The notes below the pieces were generated by a model that saw only the letters and a list, made by a program, of their open reading frames with translations, searched no databases and had not been told where the DNA came from. Of a stretch of 23,472 nucleotides of DNA, positions 7,115 to 15,424 are shown one piece after another (the stretch's first letter is position 1; each line of letters opens with the position of its first letter). The DNA lies in the NCBI GenBank assembly GCA_016703425.1, contig JADJCA010000026.1:1-23472 (forward strand). The letters are read 5' to 3'. Made by a program: the position numbers and the translations under genes. Source of the DNA: Myxococcales bacterium. GTDB lineage: Bacteria; Myxococcota_A; Polyangia; Polyangiales; Polyangiaceae.

Positions 7115-7597
7115 ATAGCCAAGAAGATCGATCCCCTGCAGCGCGAGCTGCTCTCTCGACGAGATGAGCGTTGGTGAGCTCGTCGAGAAGTTTCCGCAGC
7201 GTGTTCGGCAAGGACACGCGCACGCGGAACCGCCCCTACCTCGTTCGGAAGATCGCCTGGCGCCTGCAGGAGCGCCGAGGGCGGCCTCTCCGATCGCGCG
7301 AAGGCGCGTCGCCGAGCTCGCGCGACCGCGCTGCTCCGTCACGTCGCGCCGCGCGTGAAGCCGGCCGAGGAGGCCGAGTCCGACGGTCGCGATCCGAGCC
7401 TGCCGAAGCCCGGCACGGTGATCCGCCGCGAGTACAACGGCAAGGAGTACGCGGTGACGGTCCACGAGACCGACTTCGAGTACCGCGGCAAGCGCTACGC
7501 GAGCCTCTCGAAGATCGCCAAGGACATCACCGGCACCCACTGGAATGGGTGGCTCTTCTTCAACCTCGCGACGCGCAAGCGTGGAGCCGCAGCATGA
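7115..7597 (+). pseudogene. DUF2924 family protein, multiply frame-broken
   Basis: The frame opens AKKIDPLQRELL directly after AAGGAG, but the initiator reads ATA where ATG would be expected. Coding signal then hops frames: MSVGELVEKF (7164), VFGKDTRTRNRPYLVRKIAW (7171 frame), a short GLSDRAKAR-like piece, and the clean end from 7355 with LPKPGTVIRREYNGKEYAVT and RYASLSKIAKDITGTHWNGW. The K-YxSLSxIAxxITGTxWNG signature is diagnostic of DUF2924, a short protein commonly encoded just ahead of phage-like serine recombinases. At least four indels plus the lost start make function unlikely unless they are sequencing errors. Its TGA overlaps the next ATG (ATGA). Confidence 0.7.
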
Positions 7598-7753
7598 GCG
7601 ACATCCCCTTCTACCGAACGCAGATGGGCCACCGCTCCTACGAGCACACGATGCCGGAGCTCGTGAGGCAGCTCACGCGCCTCAACGCGATCCTCGAGCG
7701 CGAGCTCGCCGAGCGCACCGGTCAGCCGACACCCGCCGCGCCCGAGGAGGACC

Positions 7754-7773
<20 letters not shown>
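7594..7773 (+). CDS. 59-aa recombinase-associated small protein
   Basis: The start at 7594 overlaps the DUF2924 stop as ATGA, and the end overlaps the recombinase start by 20 nt, so it is translationally coupled on both sides. The protein reads MSDIPFYRTQMGHRSYEHTM, followed by a helical PELVRQLTRLNAILERELAE and a short Pro-rich tail. The helix has leucine/isoleucine spacing consistent with a short coiled coil. I recall the FYRTQMG opening from other DUF2924/recombinase modules, but no function is known. The frame is intact. Confidence 0.65.
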
Positions 7774-9219
<1,446 letters not shown>

Positions 9220-9230
<11 letters not shown>

Positions 9231-9613
9231 CGGGCTCGACGTGGAGATGCCGTTCTACCGGCGCGGCGGGCTCGCGAAGACGCGGTTCGCCGAGGAGCCG
9301 GAGCCCGCGCCGGCGATGCGGCCGCTCCGCGTGGCGCAGATGCTCGCGCTCGCGTACGAGATGGATCGGCTGATCGAGATCGGCATCGTCGCCGACCGCG
9401 CCGAGATGGCGCGCGTGACCGGCTTCGGCGACTCGCGCGTCAGCCAGATCATGAACATCCTCTGGCTCGCGCCGGACATCCAAGGAGGCGTTGCTCGTCA
9501 CGGAGATCGCCGACGGACGCGATGGGGTGACCGCGAAGGAGCTCATGCCGATCGCGCGGTGCCCGTCGTGGGCCGAGCAGCGGCGACGATTCGCTCGGCT
9601 GGCCCGGTCATGA
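9220..9613 (+). CDS. ParB/KorB-like HTH protein beside the recombinase, one frameshift
   Basis: The ATG at 9220 overlaps the recombinase stop by 11 nt. The protein reads MPPDGLDVEMPFYRRGGLAK, then PLRVAQMLALAYEMDRLIE, then a helix-turn-helix (VADRAEMARVTGFGDSRVSQ, IMNILWLAPDIQ) of the type seen in ParB-family and other recombinase-associated regulators. A one-base insertion near 9485 (CCAAGGAGG) breaks the frame. The continuation EALLVTEIADGRDGVTAKEL and CPSWAEQRRRFARLARS ends at TGA 9613, giving about 130 residues. It closes the plus-strand operon and may regulate or assist excision. Confidence 0.65.
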
Positions 9614-9753
9614 GTCGGTCGCCAAGCCATCGTCCAGTTGCCTGTAGGTCGATGGACACCCCTGATGTTACGATGGAAAGCGATGATCTTCGACGCGCCA
9701 CAACCAATGGAGTCATTCCGGCACGGGCGTGTCCCGCCCGCAGCGGTGGGCTC

Positions 9754-10684
9754 GTGACGCTGCAGACCGACCTGCCGCGCGAGAGGGCCAAGCACGTGCT
9801 GTTCGATCGACAGCGGCAGATGCTGGCACTGCTCGCCGCGCTCCGGGGCGCGGGGAATCTCGACTTTCAGAAGCTGCTCTTCCTCTACTGCCAAGAGTCG
9901 GGTGTCACGCCGCCCTACGAGTTCGTGCCGTACAAGTTCGGAGCGTTCTCGTTCACCTCCTATGCCGACCGACGCAAGCTCATCGAGCGCGGCTTCCTTG
10001 CCGACGATGAGCAGCACTGGGCGCTCACGGACGCGGGACGAAAAGCGCTTGGTCGGGCGGAAACTGGACGGCTCGCCAGGTTCACGCGCGGGCTTCGTGG
10101 TACCCGCGGGGACGCGCTTGTCGCCGAGACGTATCGCCGCTTTCCCTACTACGCGACGCGGAGCGAGATCGCTGAGCGAGTGCTTCGTGGCGATAGCGCA
10201 GCGCTCGCACGGATCGAGGCGGCACGGCCCGCCGTGAAGGCTGCCGCCGTTTCCACGATCGGCTACGAGGGGCGGACGCTCGAGAGCTACTTGAACGAGC
10301 TCCTTCGCTCGGGAGTGACGTTGCTCTGCGACGTTCGTCGGAATCCGATCAGCCGCAAGTATGGGTTCTCGAAAGGCACGCTCGGGAAAGGCTGCGAGGG
10401 CGTTGGCATTCGGTACGAGCACGTTCCCGAGCTTGGGATCGCATCCGAACAGCGCCAGAGTCTCGAAACGCAGGCCGACTACGACGCCCTCTTCGCCGAG
10501 TACGAACGAGACAGCCTCCCACTGCAGGGGCCGGCTCTCGCGAAGATTCGGGCGGGGGTTCGATCCGGCGAGCGGGGGGCGTTGACCTGCTACGAGCGCG
10601 TGCCGAGCCAGTGCCGCCGGCACTGCGTGGCCGAGGCGCTCGAGCGCGAGTACGGAAAGGGGCTTCGTCGCCAAGCATCTGTGA
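9754..10684 (+). CDS. Panacea/SocA-like domain fused to DUF488
   Basis: The N-terminal ~100 residues read LFDRQRQMLALLAALRGAGN, LDFQKLLFLYCQESG, YEFVPYKFGAFSFTSYADRR and WALTDAGRKALG, a winged-helix-like module resembling SocA/Panacea (DUF4065) proteins. The C-terminal DUF488 domain starts STIGYEGRTLESYLNELL and has LLCDVRRNPISRKYGFSK, YEHVPELGIASEQRQ and TCYERVPSQCRRHC with the conserved Cys/His pair. An extra G near 10658 (AAGGGGCTTC) shifts the last residues; repaired, the protein ends YGKGFVAKHL at TGA 10684, 12 nt before the next ATG. The start is uncertain: GTG 9754 or ATG 9673. It forms a two-gene operon with the next gene. Function unknown. Confidence 0.7.
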
Positions 10685-10696
10685 GGGGGAACGGGG

Positions 10697-11519
10697 ATGA
10701 GCAAAGAGGCGCGTTCTGATCACCGTGAAGACGTACCCGACGCTCTCGCGGAAGTACGGCGAGACGGTCTGCACGGCCGGCGTTCGCGAAGACGGCAGCT
10801 GGGTGCGCATCTATCCGGTGCCCTTCCGACGCCTCGACGAGAATGAGCAGTACAGTAAGTACTCCTGGGTCGAGTGTCGGCTGGAGCGGAACACCGTCGA
10901 CGTGCGCCCCGAGACCTACCGGCCCGTGGATCAGCGCGAGCTCGTTCCCGTCGGCGAGATTGGGACCGACCACAACTGGCGTGAACGCCGGGAGATCCTG
11001 CTCAAGAAGGCCCGCGTCTACGACAACCTCGAGGAGTTGATCTCGGGCGCGAAGGCGAATCGGATCTCGCTCGCCGTCTTCAAGCCCGCGCGCATCCTCG
11101 ACTTCGTCGTCGAAGACGACGAGCGCGAGTGGGACATCGACAAGGTGCGCGAGATGCGCGAGGCCTCGCGGCAGCACGAGCTGTTCGAGGACAACACCTG
11201 GCGCGAGACCTTCAAGGTCATCCCGAAGATGCCCTACAAGTTCTCGTACAAGTTTGAGGACGCGGCCGGGAAGAAGAGCGAGCAGCAGATCCTCGACTGG
11301 GAGATCGGCGCCCTCTACCGGAACTGCGTGCGCCGCGCGAACGGCGACGAGCGCACGGCGATCGCGAAGGTCCGCCAGAAGTACATGGACGAGTTCCTCC
11401 AGAAGGACCTCCACCTGTTCCTCGGCACGACGCAGCAGTGGCACCAGGTGGCGCCGAACCCGTGGGTCATCGTCGGCGTCTTACCGATCCCCCACGAGAA
11501 GCAGCTCGGTCTGTTCTGA
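10697..11519 (+). CDS. Uncharacterised partner of the DUF488 protein
   Basis: A clean frame runs from GTG 10725 to TGA 11519. Coding signal extends upstream as KRRVLITVKTYPTLSRKYGE to an ATG at 10697 with GAGGGGGAACGGGG before it, if one surplus A is removed from GCAAAGAGG. I therefore place the true start at 10697 (about 274 residues). Segments include VCTAGVREDGSWVRIYPVPF, YSKYSWVECRLERNTVDVRP, WEIGALYRNCVRRANG and a C-terminal HLFLGTTQQWHQVAPNPWVI. The frequent Tyr/Trp/Arg suggest a nucleic-acid or nucleotide binder, but I recognise no catalytic motif. The pairing with a DUF488 protein is, from memory, recurrent across bacteria. Confidence 0.75.
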
Positions 11520-11536
11520 CGCGACAGCCCTTGTCG
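11520..11536 (+). terminator. Hairpin immediately after the DUF488-pair operon
   Basis: GCGACA and TGTCGC form a perfect 6-bp stem around GCCCT, one base after the TGA of the partner gene, followed by TTGTG. A weak terminator or 3'-end hairpin. The rest of 11537-12043 holds no gene that I can support apart from the tRNA fragment. Confidence 0.4.
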
Positions 11537-11720
11537 CTTGTGCTGCTCTCCAGCGTGCCGTTGACCGGTCACGTACCTACCCGGCTTCCAAGACGGTGAC
11601 ATCGCCGAACGCCGATTCCGCCGGCCGTTACCACGCGGTTTCCACCGCCCGTGTCCCGCCTTGTCCTCTCGCGTCCCGTCACGACCCATCCGGCGGCAAC
11701 GAACCCGAAGAGCCTTCTTC

Positions 11721-11778
11721 TGGCGGAGAAGGAGAGATTTGAACTCTCGGTGGACTTGCATCCACGGCGGTTTTCAAA
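11721..11778 (-). pseudogene. 3' half of tRNA-Ser (UGA anticodon loop to CCA)
   Basis: Read on the minus strand, this segment starts at an anticodon loop TTTGAAA (anticodon TGA) and continues with the 3' anticodon strand ACCGC. It then has a long variable arm (GTGGA/TCCAC), a complete T arm (GAGAG-TTCAAAT-CTCTC), the 3' acceptor strand CTTCTCC, discriminator G and an encoded CCA. The 5' half is missing: no GGAGAAG acceptor strand or D arm lies upstream, and the bases that should pair in the anticodon stem do not. This is what a tRNA-integrated element leaves at its far end, so it is a candidate attachment-site remnant. Confidence 0.7.
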
Positions 11779-12043
11779 GCCCTGCCCTCCTTCGAACGAC
11801 GTCGCTGAGCGCTCGCCCCTGAACCCACAGGATCAGGCTGAAAAGCCAGCCTGGTCGCGTGGTTGGAACTTCCTCGTGGAGGTTCGGGTGGCGATCGCGA
11901 ACGCGACGCTCGTGGACAGAATGCGACACGGCGTGACGGTCGGCGTGTGAATGGTCGAGAGCGTCAGTCAAGCGGTGAGCGGGAGCCCAAGGCCGACAAG
12001 CCACAGGCCGGCGAGATCGGCGTGCGGGTGCCGAGGCAAGAAG

Positions 12044-12072
12044 TTGCAAACTTAGGACTCCTAAGTTATGTT
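12044..12072 (+). promoter_or_regulatory. Promoter with palindromic operator in the spacer, ahead of the MarR gene
   Basis: TTGCAA (12044-12049) and TATGTT (12067-12072) are separated by exactly 17 bp. The spacer is filled by a perfect 19-bp dyad, AACTTAGGACTCCTAAGTT (12049-12067). The initiation point would fall at about 12079, which is the GTG of the MarR frame, so the transcript may be leaderless. Autoregulation by the MarR protein is the natural inference. Confidence 0.7.
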
Positions 12073-12078
12073 GTGCTC

Positions 12079-12737
12079 GTGAGCCGGACGAGCCTCCCGT
12101 ACTTCGACGAGAACACCGAGCCGCTCTCATCGCGCATCGCCACTGGTCTGCACAAGATCGGGCTCGCGATGAAGCAGCAGGCCTGGCAGCAGGCGAACGA
12201 GGAGGGCCTGTCCGCCACGCAGGGCAGATCCTCGCAGCGATCGTGACTCATGGCCCCCTCACGGGCTCGGAGCTGAGTCAGCGGCTCGGCGTCACGCTGG
12301 CGACGATCAGCGACTCAGTTCGCGTACTCGTCGAAAAGAAGCTGGTCACGAAGTCCCCCGATCCGCGTCATCCCCGCGCGAGCCTGCTCACGCTGACCCA
12401 GAAGGGATCGCAGCTCGGCGCGCGCGCGCGGTCTTGGCCGGAGTTCATGGCAGCCGCCGTGGCGGACCTGACCGCGGAGGAACAGCGAGCGTTCTTCTCG
12501 GGCGTGGTGAAGATGATTCGCGCGCTCCAGGATCAGGGCCTCGTCCCGGTGAGCGGCATGTGCGTGACGTGTACGCACTTTCGCCCCAACGTTCGGACCG
12601 GCGCAGCGCCGCATCACTGCGCCCTGGTGGACGCGCCGCTCGCGAGCGATCAAGTCCGGCTCGACTGCCCCGAGCACGAGCTCGCAGCCGAGGCGCCTCG
12701 AAGCGAGCTCTGGGAGCAGTTCATGCGCCCCGCCTGA
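12079..12737 (+). CDS. MarR-family regulator with C-terminal Cys motif, one-base deletion
   Basis: GTG at 12079 (or 12073) opens the frame SRTSLPYFDENTEPLSSRIA, then LAMKQQAWQQANEEGLSATQ. A single missing base near 12223 (CAGGGCAGATC) breaks it; the repaired span is exactly 220 codons. The winged helix follows: THGPLTGSELSQRLGVTLAT, ISDSVRVLVEKKLVTKSPDP and the wing RHPRASLLTLTQKG. The C-terminal tail carries CVTCTHFRPN, HHCALVDAP and RLDCPEHE, four cysteines plus histidines that could bind a metal, an Fe-S cluster or sense redox change. It is followed by a protoglobin and a redoxin on the same strand, so it probably controls them through the palindrome in its promoter. Confidence 0.8.
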
Positions 12738-12828
12738 CCGAGCGCCTCGAGACCCGATGACCCGAGTTTCCGCGGCCATGTCGGCCGGCGGCAAAGCGGA
12801 GCTTTGCTCCGAGAAGGAAGTGAACAAC

Positions 12829-13416
12829 ATGAGCAGCATCCCTGGCTACACCCACAACACCTCGGCAGTCGCGAAGTCTCCCGTGACCTTGACCGACTTT
12901 GAGCAGATGAAGGCGAGCGTCCTCTTCGGCGAAGAGGACGTGAAGTCGCTCCGCATGTCCCACGACGTCGTGAAGGACGAGGTCGAGGCCATCCTTGATG
13001 TCTGGTACGGCTTCGTAGGGAGCCAGCCCCACCTCCTCGCGTCGTTCACCGGCAAGACGGACGGGAAGCCCCTCGGCGACTACCTCGGCGCCGTGCGCAA
13101 GCGCTTCGGTCAGTGGATCCTCGACACCGCACACGCCGAGTACGATCAGAAGTGGCTCGACTACCAGCACGAGATCGGGCTCCGGCACCACCGGGCGAAG
13201 AAGAACAAGACCGACGGCGCGCCCTCGACCGACCTCGTCCCGTTCCGCAACTTGTTCGCTTTGGTCTTCCCGGTGACCTTCACCCTTCGGCCGTTCCTAG
13301 CAAAGAAGGGACACTCGCCCGAGGACGTCGAGAAGATGTACGCGGCGTGGGTCAAGTCGTGCCTTCTGCAGGTCACGTTGTGGAGCCACCCCTACGTGAA
13401 GGACGGCGACTTCTAA
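12829..13416 (+). CDS. Protoglobin (single-domain globin-sensor family)
   Basis: This is a 195-residue haem protein starting at ATG 12829 with AGAAGGAAG upstream; the in-frame upstream codons from 12757 look non-coding. It has the globin-sensor pattern: Trp59-Tyr60 in LDVWYGFV (distal side), RKRFGQWILDTAHAEYD, and the conserved DYQHEIGLRHHRAKKNKTDG with His120 as expected proximal ligand, then FALVFPVTFTLRPFLAKKG. No C-terminal signalling domain is attached and the length matches archaeal/bacterial protoglobins. Such proteins bind O2, CO and NO. Context (Cys-tailed MarR upstream, redoxin overlapping downstream) points to a gas or redox stress role. The frame is undamaged. Confidence 0.92.
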   Translation: MSSIPGYTHNTSAVAKSPVTLTDFEQMKASVLFGEEDVKSLRMSHDVVKDEVEAILDVWYGFVGSQPHLLASFTGKTDGKPLGDYLGAVRKRFGQWILDTAHAEYDQKWLDYQHEIGLRHHRAKKNKTDGAPSTDLVPFRNLFALVFPVTFTLRPFLAKKGHSPEDVEKMYAAWVKSCLLQVTLWSHPYVKDGDF

Positions 13417-13981
13417 TGGTGACCACGACCGCCCTCGCTCCGCCCTGGAGGACCACGGGTGGCTGAACACGCCGGAGCCACTCAGCCTCGAGGGGCTCCG
13501 TGGCCGTGTCGTGCTGCTCCATGCGTTTCAGATGCTCTGCCCGGGTTGCGTGTCACGCGGCATCCCGCAGGCGCAGCGTGTCACGGAGCTGTTCGCTGGT
13601 GCTCCTCTCGTCGTCGTCGGCCTCCACACCGTCTTCGAGCACCACGACGGGATGAAGGTCGAGTCGCTTCGGGCGTTTCTCCACGAGTACCGCGTGCGGT
13701 TTCCTGTCGGGGTGGATGCGCCTGACCCCGGAGGCGAGTCCATCCCGCAGACGATGCGGGCCTACGGCATGCGCGGGACGCCGACGACGATCCTCATCGA
13801 CGCGCGCGGACGCCTGCGCCGGCAGGTTTTCGGCGCTCACGATGACCTCCTGCTCGGTGCGGAGTTGCAGACGCTCCTGCTCGAAGCGGAGTCGATTCCG
13901 GAAAACCGCTCACCGACAGCGACCCCGAGGATCGGCTGCGACGAAGCCGGGTGCGTTCTTCCGGAGGTCACTGCCGGATAG
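13416..13981 (+). CDS. TlpA/peroxiredoxin-like thioredoxin-fold protein, one-base deletion
   Basis: The ATG overlaps the protoglobin stop (TAATG), implying coupled translation. A base missing near 13440 (GCTCCGCCC) breaks the frame; with it restored the gene is 189 codons. The body reads EDHGWLNTPEPLSLEGLRGR, then VVLLHAFQMLCPGCVSRGIP with a CPGC redox pair, LVVVGLHTVFEHHDGM, and MRAYGMRGTPTTILIDARGR with the cis-Pro loop (GTPTT). It ends with GCDEAGCVLPE, a second cysteine pair. This layout matches AhpC/TSA-TlpA-type redoxins lacking a signal peptide, so a cytoplasmic disulfide or peroxide reductase is likely. It forms an operon with the globin. Confidence 0.8.
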
Positions 13982-14053
13982 GCACTTGTCCCCGCTCCCA
14001 AGGCCGCGGCGCTTTGCTTCCCCCGGAGGCGAGGCGCGGGGTCCAGCTGCTCG

Positions 14054-14368
14054 GTGCCCAGGTGGACTGCCTCCTCGCAGGCAGCCAAGCGCCTCCCCTC
14101 CGCTGTTTTGCGGAGGGGCTTCCTTCTCGGGAGGGACGAGAACCTCGCCGCCGAGCGGCACTTCAAGAAGCGCCTCCTGGACGGCCTCCTCGCGGCCGCG
14201 TGGGAGCACGGGCCCGATCTGAACAGCGCCGAAGTGCTCTGCGCGCTGCTCGGGGAGCACGCGGTCGCGGAGTTCTGGCTCACCCACAACCCGCGCCCGA
14301 TGCTGGAAAGCATTCTCGGCGTTCCAGTCCCGCTGCTTGGGGAGACGTCGGCGCGACAAGGTCGATAA
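14054..14368 (+). CDS. Hypothetical protein or remnant
   Basis: The C-terminal two thirds look coding: ENLAAERHFKKRLLDGLLAA, AWEHGPDLNSAEVLCALLGE and HAVAEFWLTHNPRPMLESIL. The first ~25 codons cross two hairpins (14069-14086 and 14095-14118), so the GTG at 14054 is unlikely to be a real start and no better one exists downstream. It may be the tail of a decayed gene. No family recognised. The following 14369-14593 shows nothing I can support. Confidence 0.3.
   Translation: MPRWTASSQAAKRLPSAVLRRGFLLGRDENLAAERHFKKRLLDGLLAAAWEHGPDLNSAEVLCALLGEHAVAEFWLTHNPRPMLESILGVPVPLLGETSARQGR
14095..14118 (+). terminator. Perfect 9-bp hairpin after the globin-redoxin operon
   Basis: CCCCTCCGC and GCGGAGGGG pair around TGTTTT, followed by CTTCCTTCT. 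A smaller stem (CTGCCT/AGGCAG) precedes it. It lies about 115 bp after the redoxin stop and is the first plausible transcription stop for that operon. Confidence 0.5.
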
Positions 14369-14593
14369 CCCGGCCTCTCGAGGTTGCGTTCGAGGTGTTC
14401 GAACCGCTGTCGATGACGATCTCCTTCGTCGTTGGTCGGCGCGATAGTCAGCCATGTGGCGAGTTCGAGAAGTACGTCCATTACGAGCGCACCGCCACCG
14501 CCCACGGGAGCGCAGAATGTGCACGCGAGGTCGCGGCGCGCGCGAACCTTTCGCCGGCGCATGCCTCCTATCGGTGCTTTGGTGATCGACACG

Positions 14594-15376
14594 ATGAAGT
14601 TTCTCTACGCGCTCGCAGTGCTCGGCGCCTGCGATGCATCGACGAGTCGGACGGCCCCCGATCCCACGACGATGCCCGCCCCCTCGAGCTCGTCGTCCTC
14701 GTCAACGCCGCGCGACGCTGGGGCACGCGACGCAGGCCCGCACGTCGTGAGCGAAGCGCTGCTCCGCTGCGCCGAGCGCAAGGGCGACGTCGGCTCGATC
14801 GCCGACGCCGTCGTCCGAGTCAATGCGCTCGCGCCCAACGGTGACGGCCCCTGCTTCGTCGCCACGCTCCCTCGGCCGCTCTCGGTCGTCGCTACACTCG
14901 GCGTCACGAGCGCGCAGCCGGCAGGAGGACGCGGGAGCCCGCGTCTATTCTTCATGTTGCCGAAGGTCGTCATCAGCGCGGTGCCGGCGGGCGAGGGCAG
15001 CAAGGTGCTCGAGTTCGGCGAGTGGATGGGGACCACGCGAACGCTGAAGGGCGAGATCGAGCTGCCTGTCGCGACGCCACTGGCCGCGGACGCGCCGTTC
15101 CTCCGCGTCCTGCAGGGAACCGACCGAACGCTCTGCGCGACGTGCCACCGCGACGAGGAACGCCACCCGTCGATCGCAGCCGCCTTCGTGTCCGACGCCT
15201 TCCAGCCCGAGCCGGGGACGTTCGTCATGGTCGAAGAGCTCGAGGAGCTCCATGCGCTCTGCACGCGGGCGGAGGACGAAGGCGGGCGATGCGCGATGAT
15301 CCACGCTTTGTTCGACTTCGGCGAGATCACGCAGGGCGCGTTCTCTCCGGCGGTCCCCACCTTCTTCGGCCGCTGA
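14594..15376 (+). CDS. Secreted lipoprotein with a CxxCH haem-type motif
   Basis: ATG 14594 opens MKFLYALAVLGACDAS, a short lipoprotein signal with lipobox LGAC (Cys13), followed by a Ser/Pro/Asp-rich linker typical of myxobacterial lipoproteins. The globular part has VVSEALLRCAERKGDVGSIA, SPRLFFMLPKVVISAVPAGE and a CATCHRDEERHP motif (residues ~181-192), which fits a c-type haem or a cytochrome-P460-like relative. It ends MIHALFDFGEITQGAFSPA. The frame is undamaged, 260 residues. Only one CxxCH is present. Convergent with kynA, with a palindrome between the stops. No exact family recognised. Confidence 0.75.
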   Translation: MKFLYALAVLGACDASTSRTAPDPTTMPAPSSSSSSSTPRDAGARDAGPHVVSEALLRCAERKGDVGSIADAVVRVNALAPNGDGPCFVATLPRPLSVVATLGVTSAQPAGGRGSPRLFFMLPKVVISAVPAGEGSKVLEFGEWMGTTRTLKGEIELPVATPLAADAPFLRVLQGTDRTLCATCHRDEERHPSIAAAFVSDAFQPEPGTFVMVEELEELHALCTRAEDEGGRCAMIHALFDFGEITQGAFSPAVPTFFGR

Positions 15377-15397
15377 GGCTCCGACCTCGTGGACAGA

Positions 15398-15411
15398 GCA
15401 CTCTTGAGTGC
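15398..15411. terminator. Palindrome between convergent genes
   Basis: GCACTCTTGAGTGC lies between the stop of the lipoprotein gene (15376) and the stop of kynA (15425). Its symmetry and position suit a bidirectional transcription end; no T-tract is present. Confidence 0.35.
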
Positions 15412-15424
15412 GCGAGCGTGGGCT

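Noticed and set aside
11721..11800. Selenocysteine or complete tRNA gene
   Set aside because: The loop carries TGA as anticodon (Ser), not TCA, and no 5' acceptor strand or D arm is present, so it is only a 3' half of tRNA-Ser.
13837..14592. Minus-strand ORF across the redoxin and following region
   Set aside because: Shadow of the redoxin and of non-coding sequence with hairpins; no family features.
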